From Microglena sp. YARC (Eukaryota; Chlorophyta; Chlorophyceae; Chlamydomonadales; Chlamydomonadaceae), in the NCBI GenBank assembly GCA_022414725.1, contig CM039462.1, forward strand, positions 33,900,156-33,964,155: 64,000 nt of DNA. Direction: 5' to 3'. Below, piece after piece: positions 8,963 through 18,322 of this stretch. Each line of letters opens with the position of its first letter. Within the stretch, counting starts at the first letter, position 1. The notes under the pieces were generated by a model, which had not been told where the DNA came from, made no database searches, and saw only the letters and a list, made by a program, of their open reading frames with translations. Both the position numbers and the translations under genes were made by a program.

Positions 8963-9637
8963 ATGGCTGATCTCAATAAGATGCATATCGATAACTTGTT
9001 CAAAGTGTGCGACAATCTTTACCTATCAGACCAAGAAGCAGCTCTCAACCACCAACTCTGTAAAACGTTGCAATTCAAGCTTGTTGTGAACTGCACAAAC
9101 CACACACCGTACATAAAACCAAGGAACCCAAACACAACATACATTTAGGTTGCTGTTGAAGACAACTGCAGGCAAAAAGAGGTCACGAAACTCATATCCT
9201 ATCTACCATATATTGTTGAGGTGATGCATGGAGTGTTAAGTCAAAACAATGTCGTGCTTGTACATTGTAGGTTGGGAAGACAACGGTCTGCAACAGTTGT
9301 TGCTGCTTATCTGATGTGGGAAAGATGCATTACAATGACAGATGCGATCAAGCACATTCAAAGGTTGAACCCCACCGCATTCCAACCAGAAGCCAACTTT
9401 AAACGGTCCCTTGAAATGTTTGAAGTTCACCTGAGGGGCAAGGTCTTCCATGGCGGTGCATCCTTGTCCCATCAAGATGACAACCATGAACAAGATCATC
9501 GTGAACCTGGAGTGAAGATGCTCCTCGTGAATTCCACTGCCCCACTACTGGGGGCGAGATTCCCCTTTCATAACATACATGCCAACCTGGATGGTACTCC
9601 TCATCCGTATGCCATCATCCGGGCATGGTTCACATGA
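8963..9637 (+). pseudogene. Dual-specificity phosphatase interrupted by an amber codon
   Basis: One continuous frame broken once, by TAG at 9146-9148. Upstream are 61 residues including NLYLSDQEAA, the usual N-terminal DSP segment. Downstream is the P-loop VHCRLGRQRSA (Cys and Arg of HCx5R) and AYLMWE, then the C-terminal helices. DSPs remove phosphate from Tyr, Ser and Thr. The change is a substitution rather than an indel, so a homopolymer error does not explain it. Either a null allele, stop-codon readthrough, or two separate polypeptides. An intact DSP lies at 32,085. Confidence 0.85.
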
Positions 9638-9650
9638 GATGGTTACAAAC

Positions 9651-9988
9651 TTACACTCGACGGAATACTAAAATGAAACCGCTTTTGGGAGTGTACGGTA
9701 CACCTTGCGGTGTAATAATGTTGTCCGACCACCGACAACAATACGAGTTTTTATTCATCAACAACAACAGAGCTGCTGTGGGCAAATGGAAGAGGTCGTC
9801 CTAGACCCATCAATTCCATGCAGTGCAGCCTTGCGATTGTGAGAGCAGAAGAGCGATCCCGGTCCGATGTTTCTGGATGTTCGTAAACACAGAAGTTTTC
9901 ACACCCAAGTCAGCGACCATTCTTAACGCCAATTTTCTAACGGCGATGTCGTACATTTATTTCCATCTGATATTTGAGAACAACTGTA
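9651..9988. mobile_element. Internal-deletion derivative of the Tc1/mariner-Fanzor element
   Basis: Starts with terminus TACACTCGACGGAATAC and the hairpin end, includes a short piece of Fanzor 3' coding sequence (about 9815-9865, matching 42,180-42,230 in reverse), then joins to the 5' end of the element-2 transposase (about 9885-9970). It ends in GAGAACAACTGTA, the terminus of another family, so it is a chimera or was itself interrupted. Confidence 0.7.
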
Positions 9989-10049
9989 CATAGAGAATTG
10001 GAATTGATTCAATATATTATTGACCGCCGGGCTGTGTGTAATTACAGAT

Positions 10050-10606
10050 TACAGTCAGAGACAGAATTTGTGGGACACCCCTACCGGTGACCCTTGAACC
10101 CAATTGATTGGGTAGGTCAGCTAAAGGTTTTGTATCAAGGTCCCAATCCTTCGTGTCCTTCATCCCGTATTTCAGCATTTAAGCTGGTCCAGAGGATAAC
10201 AATTGTAAGCTGCTAACTGACCCAGGTGGGTCGGTTGGTTGAGCGCCCACATTTGCCTCTCCGGAAGCTGGGGTTTTAGGGGGGGGGGCGAGGGAACACA
10301 GAATACATCCGGTCGCTCCACGTTATCAGAAGCAGAAGAAGGTTCAGCAGAGTTCACGTCTAGGTTCCAGGTTGCACTATAGCCACATTGGATGCGCTTT
10401 TGACACTGTTGTGACAGTGCAGTACTTAGTGGACCTTGACGTTATTTACCACCATCTTCTGCTTCTCAAACGTTTTAGCCCCTTCTCCTTTGTCTGACAC
10501 TACTTCTTCTTCTCATGGTGATACAATATTTCACTCACATTTCCTTATACCCATAATCAACTTTTCAAAATAAAAGGTGTCCCACAATCAAATGTCCCTA
10601 GCTGTA
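10050..10606. mobile_element. MITE family A, full copy 1
   Basis: 557-bp non-coding element with termini TACAGTCAGAGACAG and, inverted, TACAGCTAGGGACA, both followed by a shared GTGGGACACC. Nearly identical to 23,109-23,657. The internal right end (CAAAATAAAAGGTGTCCC) matches the end of the family A transposase units at 13,467-13,899 and 29,492, so it is probably mobilised by that transposase. Target duplication appears to be TA. Confidence 0.85.
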
Positions 10607-10860
10607 TGGAGACAACAAAACAACTAACCGACATAATTGCTGCCTTTTTCGAGCAATGTGAGAAGAATTCAGGCGCATACATGGATTACAAAATTTTAAA
10701 GATTGCTTTTTTGCAGTACATGCAGAAGCATTGTGTTCCGCTGCCAGATCACTTTGACAATTTTTTTATCACTCTGTTGGGAAAGGAAGGGGTATCGACA
10801 TATGGATATGACCCGACAGTTGTAGCGGGACTCAGATTGAGATCGTGGATTACAGACTGA
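10606..10860 (+). CDS. Small protein resembling a D5-primase C-terminal domain
   Basis: 84 residues. The ATG is formed by the terminal A of the MITE (CTGTATG), so the native start may lie upstream and be lost. The pattern (hydrophobic helix with FFEQC, then YKILKIAFLQYM, then an FDNFFITLLG helix and a final GLRLRSW strand) resembles the winged-helix module at the C-terminus of viral D5-type primase-helicases. The resemblance is by eye only. Broken D5 N-terminal sequence occurs at 59.1-59.8 and 34.7 kb, which makes a D5 fragment plausible. Confidence 0.4.
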   Translation: METTKQLTDIIAAFFEQCEKNSGAYMDYKILKIAFLQYMQKHCVPLPDHFDNFFITLLGKEGVSTYGYDPTVVAGLRLRSWITD

Positions 10861-11128
10861 TCATGCCGGAAACAGCTCACATACAACAATTGCACGATGT
10901 TGCATCACAGGGCTTCTCGGAGGATGATTCGCTTCCTTGCTGAATCCTCGGAGAAATGGCGGGTACCACACTTGCTCTCGCATCACTAGTTTCTGTTCTT
11001 CATGGATGCGTCCAATGGTACCCGGCTGCAGTCAATGTCATCTATCGAGTCGTAGCACTCCTTCGCGCTTTCCATGCTGATAATTGTTTAGGGTTTATAT
11101 TGTATATTTCAAAACACGATCTTCAGAC

Positions 11129-11422
11129 ATGGATTGCTTACCTTACCAGAATCCCACGTACACTGTAGGGTCCATTGTAACCGTAGACAACCCAACAACG
11201 CACAACGACTTGGATAAGACAACAAGTATCGTGGGAATAGTGTACGAGGCTTACATTCACAAGGGATTTCCGATGTATGGTGTGCTGATGAGAAAGAACA
11301 GTGCGTGCTATGACATGAAAAATTTCAAGCAATCAACCTCATGCTTGTCAAGTGATATATGTTGCCAACACTTGGATGAGAACCGTATCACAACACTTGA
11401 TGTCAACAACAGTCACATGTAA
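11129..11422 (+). CDS. Hypothetical protein
   Basis: 97 residues from the ATG at 11,129. A beta-rich pattern (TVGSIVTVDNP, SIVGIVYEA, FPMYGVLM) with six Cys. Not recognised. Followed at once by an M2 element end. Short in-frame segments at 10,863 and 10,956 upstream may be parts of the same decayed locus. Confidence 0.4.
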   Translation: MDCLPYQNPTYTVGSIVTVDNPTTHNDLDKTTSIVGIVYEAYIHKGFPMYGVLMRKNSACYDMKNFKQSTSCLSSDICCQHLDENRITTLDVNNSHM

Positions 11423-11424
11423 CC

Positions 11425-11462
11425 ATCAGTCAAAATCGGCCGGGAGGCAGGAACGGCCATTA
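11425..11462. mobile_element. MITE M2 end fragment
   Basis: One terminus of the M2 family (CAAAATCGGCCGGGAGGCAG) without its partner. Confidence 0.6.
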
Positions 11463-11702
11463 CTTGTGAGTACTTTTGAAAAATGCAACAAAAAAAAAAT
11501 CCAACCTAAGCTTCACGTCTGCTGAACAAACACTTGGGATCTTGTAAACACGTTCTTTTTCTTTACCCGTCTCCCACGACATAAGAGTCGTTTTGAACTG
11601 CCGGTGGAATTACCACTTTACTGTCCCCGCTTTCCTCGAGGTACATGTGGAACAAGGCAACCTGAAATCTTCCTCAAAAAACAAAACTTAAATTATAACA
11701 CG

Positions 11703-12203
11703 ATGACCAACAACATTTCAAGACAAATAGCTTTCTGGATCGGGTGCATGGGAATCAGGACAGCTTTCGTGATTCTTGCCTTTCTCGCGACACCTATGTA
11801 TCTAAGGTACATGGGCGTCTTGGCCCTTGTGCCAGCAATAGGGTTCTTTGTCATATACTTTGGAGGCCTTCGGAAAACGGGGATAGAGGTGGCGCCAGAT
11901 GGCGGGAATATCTGGTGGTCGAAACTTCGCCCTGTTCACGGCACGTTATACCTATTGTTTGCAATCCTTGCGCTCTCCCGCTGGCAAAGACATGCATGGG
12001 TCGCCTTGGCTGTCGATGTATTCATCGGTGTCCTCGCTAAACTGTGTTTCGTTGTGGGTAATAAAAAAAACGATTTAGGAATACATATCACCCTATGTTT
12101 TTGCCAGGGGTCTCGACTCGACACAGGTTCCGTCATGATGCGAGAGGTCGGTCGCTCTGTGACTCGACGCGGTCGATGCCCCAGGTTGCTGTGGCCCCTT
12201 TAG
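11703..12203 (+). CDS. Multi-span membrane protein with repeat-derived tail
   Basis: ATG at 11,703 chosen because the longer frame begins in unrelated sequence. About 120 residues with four predicted spans: FWIGCMGIRTAFVILAFLA, VLALVPAIGFFVIYFGG, LYLLFAILALS and VDVFIGVLAKLCFVV. Between spans 2 and 3 lies a conserved-looking WWSKLRPVHG loop, a pattern I associate with algal and giant-virus membrane proteins, though the family has no known function. From about 12,100 the frame runs into the dispersed repeat (CGACACAGGTTCCGTC...), so the last 35 or so residues are probably not native. Confidence 0.6.
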   Translation: MTNNISRQIAFWIGCMGIRTAFVILAFLATPMYLRYMGVLALVPAIGFFVIYFGGLRKTGIEVAPDGGNIWWSKLRPVHGTLYLLFAILALSRWQRHAWVALAVDVFIGVLAKLCFVVGNKKNDLGIHITLCFCQGSRLDTGSVMMREVGRSVTRRGRCPRLLWPL

Positions 12204-12221
12204 GCAAAATTTTCTACCCAC

Positions 12222-12584
12222 TCAAATGCGCTTCAGATCAGCACCATTCGCTGTGAACAGTGCATGCTGCTGCTGTTTGTGAATCTTGAGGATCCTGCTG
12301 CCCATGAACAACACCACATATGACTTATTAATCTTGATGATATAAGACCTCTCCACGCGAACAGCCTCATTGGTGATTGTAAGCTCCTCACCAGTTGCCT
12401 CATGCACACTGACCTCGTGTGTGTCCACACAAACGCCCTCCGCATTCTCAACCCATATGCGTGCCATGTCATGATCGAGGCTCTGGAGCTTGACAACGAT
12501 GTTCGGATCCATGGACGTCCTCAGCTCGTACACATGGCGTTTCAAGTAGCTCATGGACATGGTGCCGGAGGCTGCAGGATTCAT
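12222..12584 (-). CDS. Hypothetical protein
   Basis: 120 residues from the ATG at 12,584 (a longer frame to 12,749 passes through repeat sequence). Mostly beta-strand character: IVVKLQSLDHDMARIWVEN, VSVHEATGEELTI, SYVVLFMGSRILKI. Not recognised. Its upstream region shares about 45 bases (TGTCGCGTCTCGGTGTTG, inverted) with 19,405-19,462. Confidence 0.5.
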   Translation of the reverse strand: MNPAASGTMSMSYLKRHVYELRTSMDPNIVVKLQSLDHDMARIWVENAEGVCVDTHEVSVHEATGEELTITNEAVRVERSYIIKINKSYVVLFMGSRILKIHKQQQHALFTANGADLKRI

Positions 12585-12748
12585 GTTGGTAAATGTGTAA
12601 GTGTGTAAAATGTGTATCTGATTGTGTTTACACTGCATTTCCAATGTCGCGTCTCGGTGTTGTGCATGGTCGCATGCGGTTTTTAATAAGCCATCAGCTT
12701 GACATTGGCGTATACATCTAAATGGTGGCATAGCAGTGCAGATGGACA

Positions 12749-13108
12749 TTGAACGAATTGGCTGCTAGTTATTTTGCCACTTGTGACGAATGCGACTGCG
12801 ATACGCTGGCACAAAAGGCCGAGCCGGGGGATCACATTGCGGTTTGGGATGAGACGGTGGGGCATCACGGCATATTTGTCGGGATCGATGGCGGATCGAA
12901 CTATGTCATTGATGGTGTTCACACGTCATGGCACGGCAGCAGTTCACGTGGTTGGTCTGCCTTGTCACATAAACTTGGCAGGGTGGAAACAATGACGACT
13001 CCGACGAAGGTGACCACGAAGCCGGCAAATTGCTCGTTGTCCTGCTGTCTGCGGTTGATGATGTCGGGGGGAGTGATGGCGGCGGGATGGCCTCGCCTCG
13101 ATACATGA
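12749..13108 (+). pseudogene. LRAT-like (NC domain) N-terminal remnant
   Basis: GDHIAVWDETVGHHGIFVG matches the first conserved block of the LRAT-like proteins at 51,082 and 61,919, including the His of the catalytic centre. The second block with the NCxxF cysteine is missing; after about residue 65 the frame runs antisense through the HicB-like gene. There is no in-frame ATG (TTG at 12,749; an ATG at 12,742 is out of frame). A dead or truncated third paralogue. Confidence 0.65.
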
Positions 13109-13271
13109 AATCACTGACCATGTCAGTCAGCTTTTCTTTGGCAGCTGCAAAAGCCTCCTCCATTGTACCGCCCGCACCAATCGCACAGTCAACATCAGGC
13201 ACGAACACTTCGTGGCATGAATATCCATCCTCAGGTCGGAAACATGTGTTTGTATACACCCCAGAATTCAT
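12906..13271 (-). CDS. HicB-like antitoxin-fold protein
   Basis: 121 residues from the ATG at 13,271. Residues about 16-70 fit the HicB-like pattern: a strand ending FVPDVDCAIGAGG, then TMEEAFAAAKEKLTDMV, and after a short linker GEAIPPPS, the usual Pro-rich end of that fold. In bacteria HicB neutralises the HicA mRNA-cleaving toxin and often binds DNA. No HicA-like partner is seen within several kb. HicB-fold proteins also occur alone as regulators. The C-terminal 45 residues overlap, antisense, the LRAT remnant and may be non-native. Confidence 0.55.
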   Translation of the reverse strand: MNSGVYTNTCFRPEDGYSCHEVFVPDVDCAIGAGGTMEEAFAAAKEKLTDMVSDFMYRGEAIPPPSLPPTSSTADSRTTSNLPASWSPSSESSLFPPCQVYVTRQTNHVNCCRAMTCEHHQ

Positions 13272-13358
13272 ATGAATCGAGGTATACTTGTGGCGCTGAC
13301 ATGAAGGGCTCAAGCTCAACCAAGGGTTCACGTTTACTTATCTTGTTCGGCGTACGCT

Positions 13359-13397
13359 TACACTCGACGGAATACTAAAATGAAACCGCTTTCTGGA
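13359..13397. mobile_element. Solo Fanzor-element terminus
   Basis: TACACTCGACGGAATAC followed by AAAATGAAACCGCTTTC, the terminus found at 42,404, 46,308 and elsewhere, here without its hairpin. Confidence 0.7.
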
Positions 13398-13466
13398 CTG
13401 AACAAGAGGAAGACGAATTAGAAGATCATCATTGTGAATTGCTTTAATCTGAGTGAGCGAGTCACA

Positions 13467-13899
13467 TGAATGACCACAAATCTTCTGTCGAAAGTTTTTG
13501 TAAAGAGTATCTGGCCGTTCCGACATCGGATTTGATAAGCATTGATGAGGCGGGTTTTTACATCGGTGACACTTGTCGCAGAGGGTACTGCCAACGCGGC
13601 AAACGTTTAAATATCCAAATTTCTCGGACAAATTGACGCTAATCGCTGCCGTTTCTGTCAAAGGTATCGTTCATTACAAGATCCTTGATCACAATTGCAA
13701 GAAAGTCGACTTTGTGCAGTTTGTATCAGAGTTACATGTAAAGCAGGGTACTGTCGCTGTCCTTGACAATATCCAGCCTTGAATGTTTTGTGTCAATCTC
13801 CTGAAGACAGTATCTGTATTGACAAGATCGGTTACAAAACTTGAATTGGTCAAATCCCCAAAATAAAAGGTGTCCCACAATCAAATGTCCCTAGCTGTA
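13467..13899 (+). pseudogene. Family A transposase remnant with internal deletion
   Basis: Closely matches the transposase at 29,547. It keeps the segment with SIDEAGFYIGDTC (first Asp) and VAVLDNIQ (second Asp), then jumps near 13,780 to the extreme C-terminus, losing the NAIE motif. A stop also appears near 13,634. Ends at the TACAGCTAGG terminus (TA at 13,898-13,899). Confidence 0.85.
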
Positions 13900-14024
13900 T
13901 GCACCGCGCTCCTCCATTCAGATTGGTGCGCGCGTCGTGAATGTGAATGAATGTATGCGCAGCAATTTTTTTTATTCGAAAACAAGACTAAGATAAAAGG
14001 AGAAGCAGAAAAAACACATCATAC

Positions 14025-14543
14025 ATGCAGACTTTTGGGGATTTATATCGGTGCGTCATGGCTCGAAACAAAATAATAAAGCATTCCATTATTATGGCGT
14101 GTGCAAATATACAATCAGTACAAACATTTGATGGTAGGATAATCTTGGCCATACTATGGGTGGATCAAATTCGCAGAGGTGCTTACATGTTTGAAAATAC
14201 CATACTTCAACTTATTTGCACTGACGAGGAAACGACTCCCGCCGTTGCATCTTCAATAGGAATTGGGCCCTCGTTTCAGATGGTTCGTGAATTACACAAG
14301 ACATTAAACAACATGCAAGAACCTTCTGACAAAGACAAACACAAACTGTATGACGGAGCAAAGGCTTGGCTAAAAAACATCATGGGTCATTGGTTCCGTT
14401 GTGGATACGAATTGGAATGGTTGCATTCCATCAGGTACTCGCAAGTGGGCCCCTTCCCTTCCCTTCCCTCTGTATCTGGACCCCTACAGTCAACGGAATA
14501 CTTAAATGAAACCGCTTCGTGTACGGCACACCTTGCGGTGTAA
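14025..14543 (+). CDS. Hypothetical protein, 3' end replaced by a transposon terminus
   Basis: 172 residues; about 150 are native. Contains FDGRIILAILWVDQIRRG and a helical middle; not recognised. From 14,485 the frame reads through the Fanzor-element terminus (TACAGTCAACGGAATAC), giving an artificial tail and the stop. An ATG at 14,058 (MARNKI) is an alternative start. Confidence 0.55.
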   Translation: MQTFGDLYRCVMARNKIIKHSIIMACANIQSVQTFDGRIILAILWVDQIRRGAYMFENTILQLICTDEETTPAVASSIGIGPSFQMVRELHKTLNNMQEPSDKDKHKLYDGAKAWLKNIMGHWFRCGYELEWLHSIRYSQVGPFPSLPSVSGPLQSTEYLNETASCTAHLAV

Positions 14544-14545
14544 CC
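14485..14545. mobile_element. Solo Fanzor-element terminus, AACGG subtype
   Basis: TACAGTCAACGGAATAC with the GTACGGCACACC/GGTGTAACC hairpin segment. Same subtype as the ends at 1,705, 2,445 and 51,981. Confidence 0.75.
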
Positions 14546-14685
14546 TATTATTTTTCTTGTCAAAAGTTTGCCATGTGATTTATCAAAGATTTGAATCTAT
14601 TGCAACAACGCAAAGCCTGTTCTTTAACCTTTCTTTCTACGCACCCATCGCTAAGCTTAAAGAAATCCGATGTCTTGTAATTATA

Positions 14686-15261
14686 ATGTCTCCCAATAAA
14701 CTCCAATATGAACTGTGTGCGCAAAGCATATTGGGAAACTTGGACACTGTCGATTCATTATTCCATGCGGGTGCTGAACCATTCGACCGTGTTGGAGGCT
14801 GTGGTGCATTATGTTACGCAGCATTCTACGACCACCAGAACATAGTTTTAAAGATTGTATGTTTTTGGTCTTCGTATACAACGGACCTGACAATCTACCA
14901 AGAGCCAAATGTTGCAGAAATGATTGATCTTGCATTATTCCTAGCTCAGATGAAAAAGAACCAATTCATAGCTAATTATTTGAAAGATATTCACACACAT
15001 ATTTGTAAATCTCAAACATTCTGTACCCAGAAGAAACTAAATTTTGACCTTGTGCTTCAATGCGGACTAGGAGACATAATGGCAGTTAAACGGTTGCTCA
15101 ATGATGGTGCGGATCCATGTTATCAACATGGTATTCCATTGATGTTTGCCATATCAAATAGGCATGATTGCGTTGTAAGTTGTTTGATGAAACATGATGC
15201 ATACCATGCTAACCAATCGATCTTCGAAATGGCATTGCATTTGGCAAACCGTTTTGCATAA
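14686..15261 (+). CDS. Ankyrin-repeat protein
   Basis: 191 residues from the ATG at 14,686; the longer frame upstream starts in transposon sequence. Ankyrin-like helix pairs: GNLDTVDSLFHAGAEP, GALCYAAFYDHQNIVLKI, and near the C-terminus GDIMAVKRLLNDGADP with LMFAISNRHDCVVSCLMKH. Divergent repeats of this kind are common in giant viruses, where they often serve as host-protein binding adaptors. No F-box is seen. Confidence 0.75.
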   Translation: MSPNKLQYELCAQSILGNLDTVDSLFHAGAEPFDRVGGCGALCYAAFYDHQNIVLKIVCFWSSYTTDLTIYQEPNVAEMIDLALFLAQMKKNQFIANYLKDIHTHICKSQTFCTQKKLNFDLVLQCGLGDIMAVKRLLNDGADPCYQHGIPLMFAISNRHDCVVSCLMKHDAYHANQSIFEMALHLANRFA

Positions 15262-15639
15262 TGAGAGACTTTGTTTTTACATCGAAAACATCATTAAGAA
15301 TCAATAATAAATGTTGTCGCGACCACCGGAGGTTGGAACATGTTAGGGTCAAGCAGGAACAGAAACAATGCACTGTCGAGTCAGTCACACTCTCATCAAG
15401 GACGGCAGCGGCACCCGTCGAGTCGAGCCACTCACAGGGCGACCTCTCTCATCTCATCAAGTCATGTGGCTTACATTCGCAATTATAGCCACTCTCCTCA
15501 AACTTTTCAGCAATGTGTAAATGTGTACAACAATCGACCGTCTGTCCAAGTTGTACATAGAGAATTGGAATTGATTCAATATACTGTAACATTATTGACC
15601 GGTCTGACTGTAACATGACCAGGTGGCGGATAAACTTGG
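15262..15639. other. Transposon and repeat debris
   Basis: No gene. Contains a scrap of the Fanzor terminus (GTCGCGACCACCGGAGG at 15,316), a dispersed repeat piece, and at 15,462-15,602 the N-terminal coding piece and upstream end of the element-1 transposase family, ending CATTATTGACCGG. Confidence 0.6.
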
Positions 15640-16275
15640 ATGATGGTGTTGACCCCGGTGGACGTCGGTGCTGCAGTGGAGATGCTCGACCAGGCAGTGT
15701 ATGCCAAGGTGTCACCATTGGTAGTGAAGCTGCTTGGATTCAGTCAGGACGGATGCCTAGTTGGTCAGTTCAGCGGCTTCATGCATGGGGAAGTCATCGT
15801 GGCAGCAGGACACATGCAGGGGGTCTGCGGCAAGACCCTAGGTAGTACATCACCGGCTGTGGCCTTTAAGGCAAGGTACCCAACCGACGGCTTTGAGGAG
15901 GATTTGGAGGTCGTGGCCCCCTCACCTCCAGGCAATGTGCCTGACCTCATTCTGTTGAAGGGTTCCCGCTCTGCCACGAGCCTTTGGTCCACTGATCTTG
16001 AAATCATGGCGTCAGTGTACGCACTGGGGTACACAGGCACAGAGAACAAGCCCAGTTGCTCCAAGGGCTCACTATCCAGCACCATGCCTGGCTCAGTGGC
16101 CATCACTGCACACGCAGATGACGGGTTTTCAGGCGGACCAGTGGTCGACAAGCATGGTCGCCTGCTGGGGGTCGTGAAGGGCGCACTTGGCACCACCATC
16201 ATGCGCATCGGCATCACCCCCAACTACGACCTTCACACCTACCTGCTTCAATCAGGATATCCAGGCTTGATCTAA
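15640..16275 (+). CDS. Trypsin-like serine protease
   Basis: 211 residues. The triad order of chymotrypsin-fold proteases is visible: His58 in VIVAAGHMQ, Asp102 in VPDLILLK, and Ser164 in DGFSGGPVVD, followed by the typical GRLLGVVKG strand. No signal peptide or PDZ domain, so it probably acts inside the cell; substrate unknown. Two adjacent ATGs start the frame. It has no clear sequence identity to the second protease at 17,033 outside the motifs, so the two may have separate origins or be old duplicates. Base composition is richer in G and C than the surrounding repeats. Confidence 0.85.
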   Translation: MMVLTPVDVGAAVEMLDQAVYAKVSPLVVKLLGFSQDGCLVGQFSGFMHGEVIVAAGHMQGVCGKTLGSTSPAVAFKARYPTDGFEEDLEVVAPSPPGNVPDLILLKGSRSATSLWSTDLEIMASVYALGYTGTENKPSCSKGSLSSTMPGSVAITAHADDGFSGGPVVDKHGRLLGVVKGALGTTIMRIGITPNYDLHTYLLQSGYPGLI

Positions 16276-16317
16276 GCCCATGTTTGCAAGCACCAGTGAT
16301 GCTTACACTTCACCAAG

Positions 16318-16559
16318 TCTTTGGGAGAGAGCGTCCTCTCGCGTTTCGCCGAGACGCACCGAGAAGTTCCTCGACAACCCCACCCCCACCCCCTGATACT
16401 GATATGGGGACACAGACGGTTGAACGGTTTACCAAAGAGGCTACTCGGAATATCTTCGAGAACCTCTTCAACCTTCTGCACCCCCCAACGTTGCCCAAAA
16501 GCAACGATCTGCAGTCTGGATGATTATAAAGTGTCCCACTTTATTTGAGAACAACTGTA
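16318..16559. mobile_element. MITE family M3, copy 1
   Basis: About 240 bp, non-coding. The right terminus, inverted, reads TACAGTTGTTCTCAAATAAA; the other end is near CTTTGGGAGAGAGCG. Other copies at 38,719-38,862 (partial) and 59,844-60,085 (inverted). The terminal GTGGGACAC is shared with family A, suggesting related transposases. Confidence 0.75.
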
Positions 16560-17032
16560 GCCAGGGTTTAGAATATACCCCTGTCTTTTGAGGCTTTTGA
16601 AAAGTTGACCAACCGCGCGAGAGTCACTTCCTCTCACGATGTCCACTGACGTTCTGTTGTTTTCTGGGCTAATACCCGGATGTTTCAATCTGTTGACCGT
16701 CCAGTGCAGGTATACACTCATCCACGCTGTCGTGAATGCACCTCGAACCCGCACGTTACATGATGAGTCCCCAAAAGTCCGCGTGTATGTGTTTTCCCCG
16801 CACGCGCAAGAGCACACAAGCCGCCCATGCATGCATCATCATGCGTGTGAGTCAGCGACTTAAGACATCGAGTTACAATGTGTCTGGCATATCCTGAGAA
16901 TCATGGATTCTCTGTCTGACCAACGCCTCTCACCGACATTTCTGAGATAAAAAACGTAATTAGGACGTTTACAGAATACTTAAATGAAACCGCTTCGTCC
17001 GCGTTCCCACTCACTACAGATATATCAACAAC
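16560..17032. other. Intergenic
   Basis: A 74-codon frame at 16,639-16,863 has no support. A decayed Fanzor terminus (ACAGAATACTTAAATGAAACC) at 16,971-16,991 lies about 40 bases before the next gene. Confidence 0.4.
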
Positions 17033-18183
17033 ATGGGCAGCAACATGGAGGGCAACTGGGACATGCTGAAGCAGGCTGCTGCTGAAAAGCCGATTGTCAT
17101 CAAAGGCACTGGAACCTACAAGAGCACTTTTCCGGTGGACCACATAACAGGCAAGGTGCTGATCCGTGGTGCAGCTAGTGACAACGAGGTGCTGCTTGAG
17201 CAGAGCAGCGGGAAGTACACAGGCATAAAGCTCATGCGTGGGCTGTGGGAAGAGCCAACGGGGCACAGCAGTGGCACCTTCTTTCCAGTCGCAGCACCTG
17301 CCGGCGTAGGGGTGTTGTGGGGCAGCGCTGGGCACTGCCTCATGCCCGCTAGCGTGCAACAGAAGTGGAGGTGCGGCTACGGCACAGACGTGCTGCCGTC
17401 CAGTCTGTCCACTCGGCCGGTTCCCCGCGCGATTGTGGACTTGGGCTGGCTAACAGCGGGGCGCAACGTTAGCGAGCTGGCTGAACACATCCCCTCGCAG
17501 CCCTCGCAGCGCATCGGTGAGGCTGAGGTCCTGCCGGACTTCGGGTTCATGGTCACCAAGGCACCTGAGGGGGGTCCGATGCAGCTCTTCATTCCCAGCG
17601 CAAGGAAGCTGGTGGATGGGGACGCGGTGTGCGTGCTGGGGTTTGCTCATCGCCTGACTGCCGAATGGGCGAAAAGGTTTCTGCGCACCGAGGCGGATTA
17701 TGAGCAGGCCGCTAATGAGGCCGAGCTACTGGGCCATCAGCTACCTGCTCCAGCAGACTGGCGGCTGGATGAAAATCTAGCCCTGCGACGTGTGCTTGAC
17801 CTGGAGGATGATGTGTGCTACCCCTCGCGCTTGGTCGTGTCGCCGGGACTGGTGGCCGGGGCCTCTCAGCGCATCATAGAGCACACCTGCAGCACCTTCC
17901 CGGGCATGTCAGGCGGGCCGGGCGTGGACGTGCAAACCCCTTGGCAGCTGATGTTTGTGCACACTCGCGCCGACGCCGACTTCCGCCGCAACAACTACGG
18001 CTACTCCGTCCACCACCGCTCTTTGTCAATGCCTATGAGCGGGAGGTGCTACCGAGGCTGCTGGCCACATCCTCCGACCTGCTTTCAAAAGAGATGATGC
18101 GCTGCTTGCACGGGTATCTGGATGCCCACAAGGACCAGCTTTCTGACCAAAGCGTTTTGCATCAGGTGGAGAAGCGATGCTGA
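17033..18183 (+). pseudogene. Larger trypsin-like serine protease, frameshifted near its 3' end
   Basis: About 380 residues in the original frame. Triad: His101 in WGSAGHCL, Asp169 in LPDFGF, Ser293 in FPGMSGGPGVD. An 80-residue N-terminal extension and a long insert (about 205-265) distinguish it from the smaller neighbour. Near 18,010-18,021 the frame must shift by one missing base: the continuing frame reads FVNAYEREVLPRLL and on to a stop at 18,183, whereas the uncorrected frame ends at 18,097 with a low-quality tail. All catalytic residues precede the break, so activity could remain. Confidence 0.8.
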
Positions 18184-18322
18184 TTCTCAGATATCCACAT
18201 ACATTTGCAACATACCATGTCAATACTAACCCAAGTTACACTCAGACCGGTCAATAATGTTTAGGCAGGAACGCCCATTATTTCACAAATGAACGTGTGG
18301 CTCTGGCTCGACGACTTGTGCT

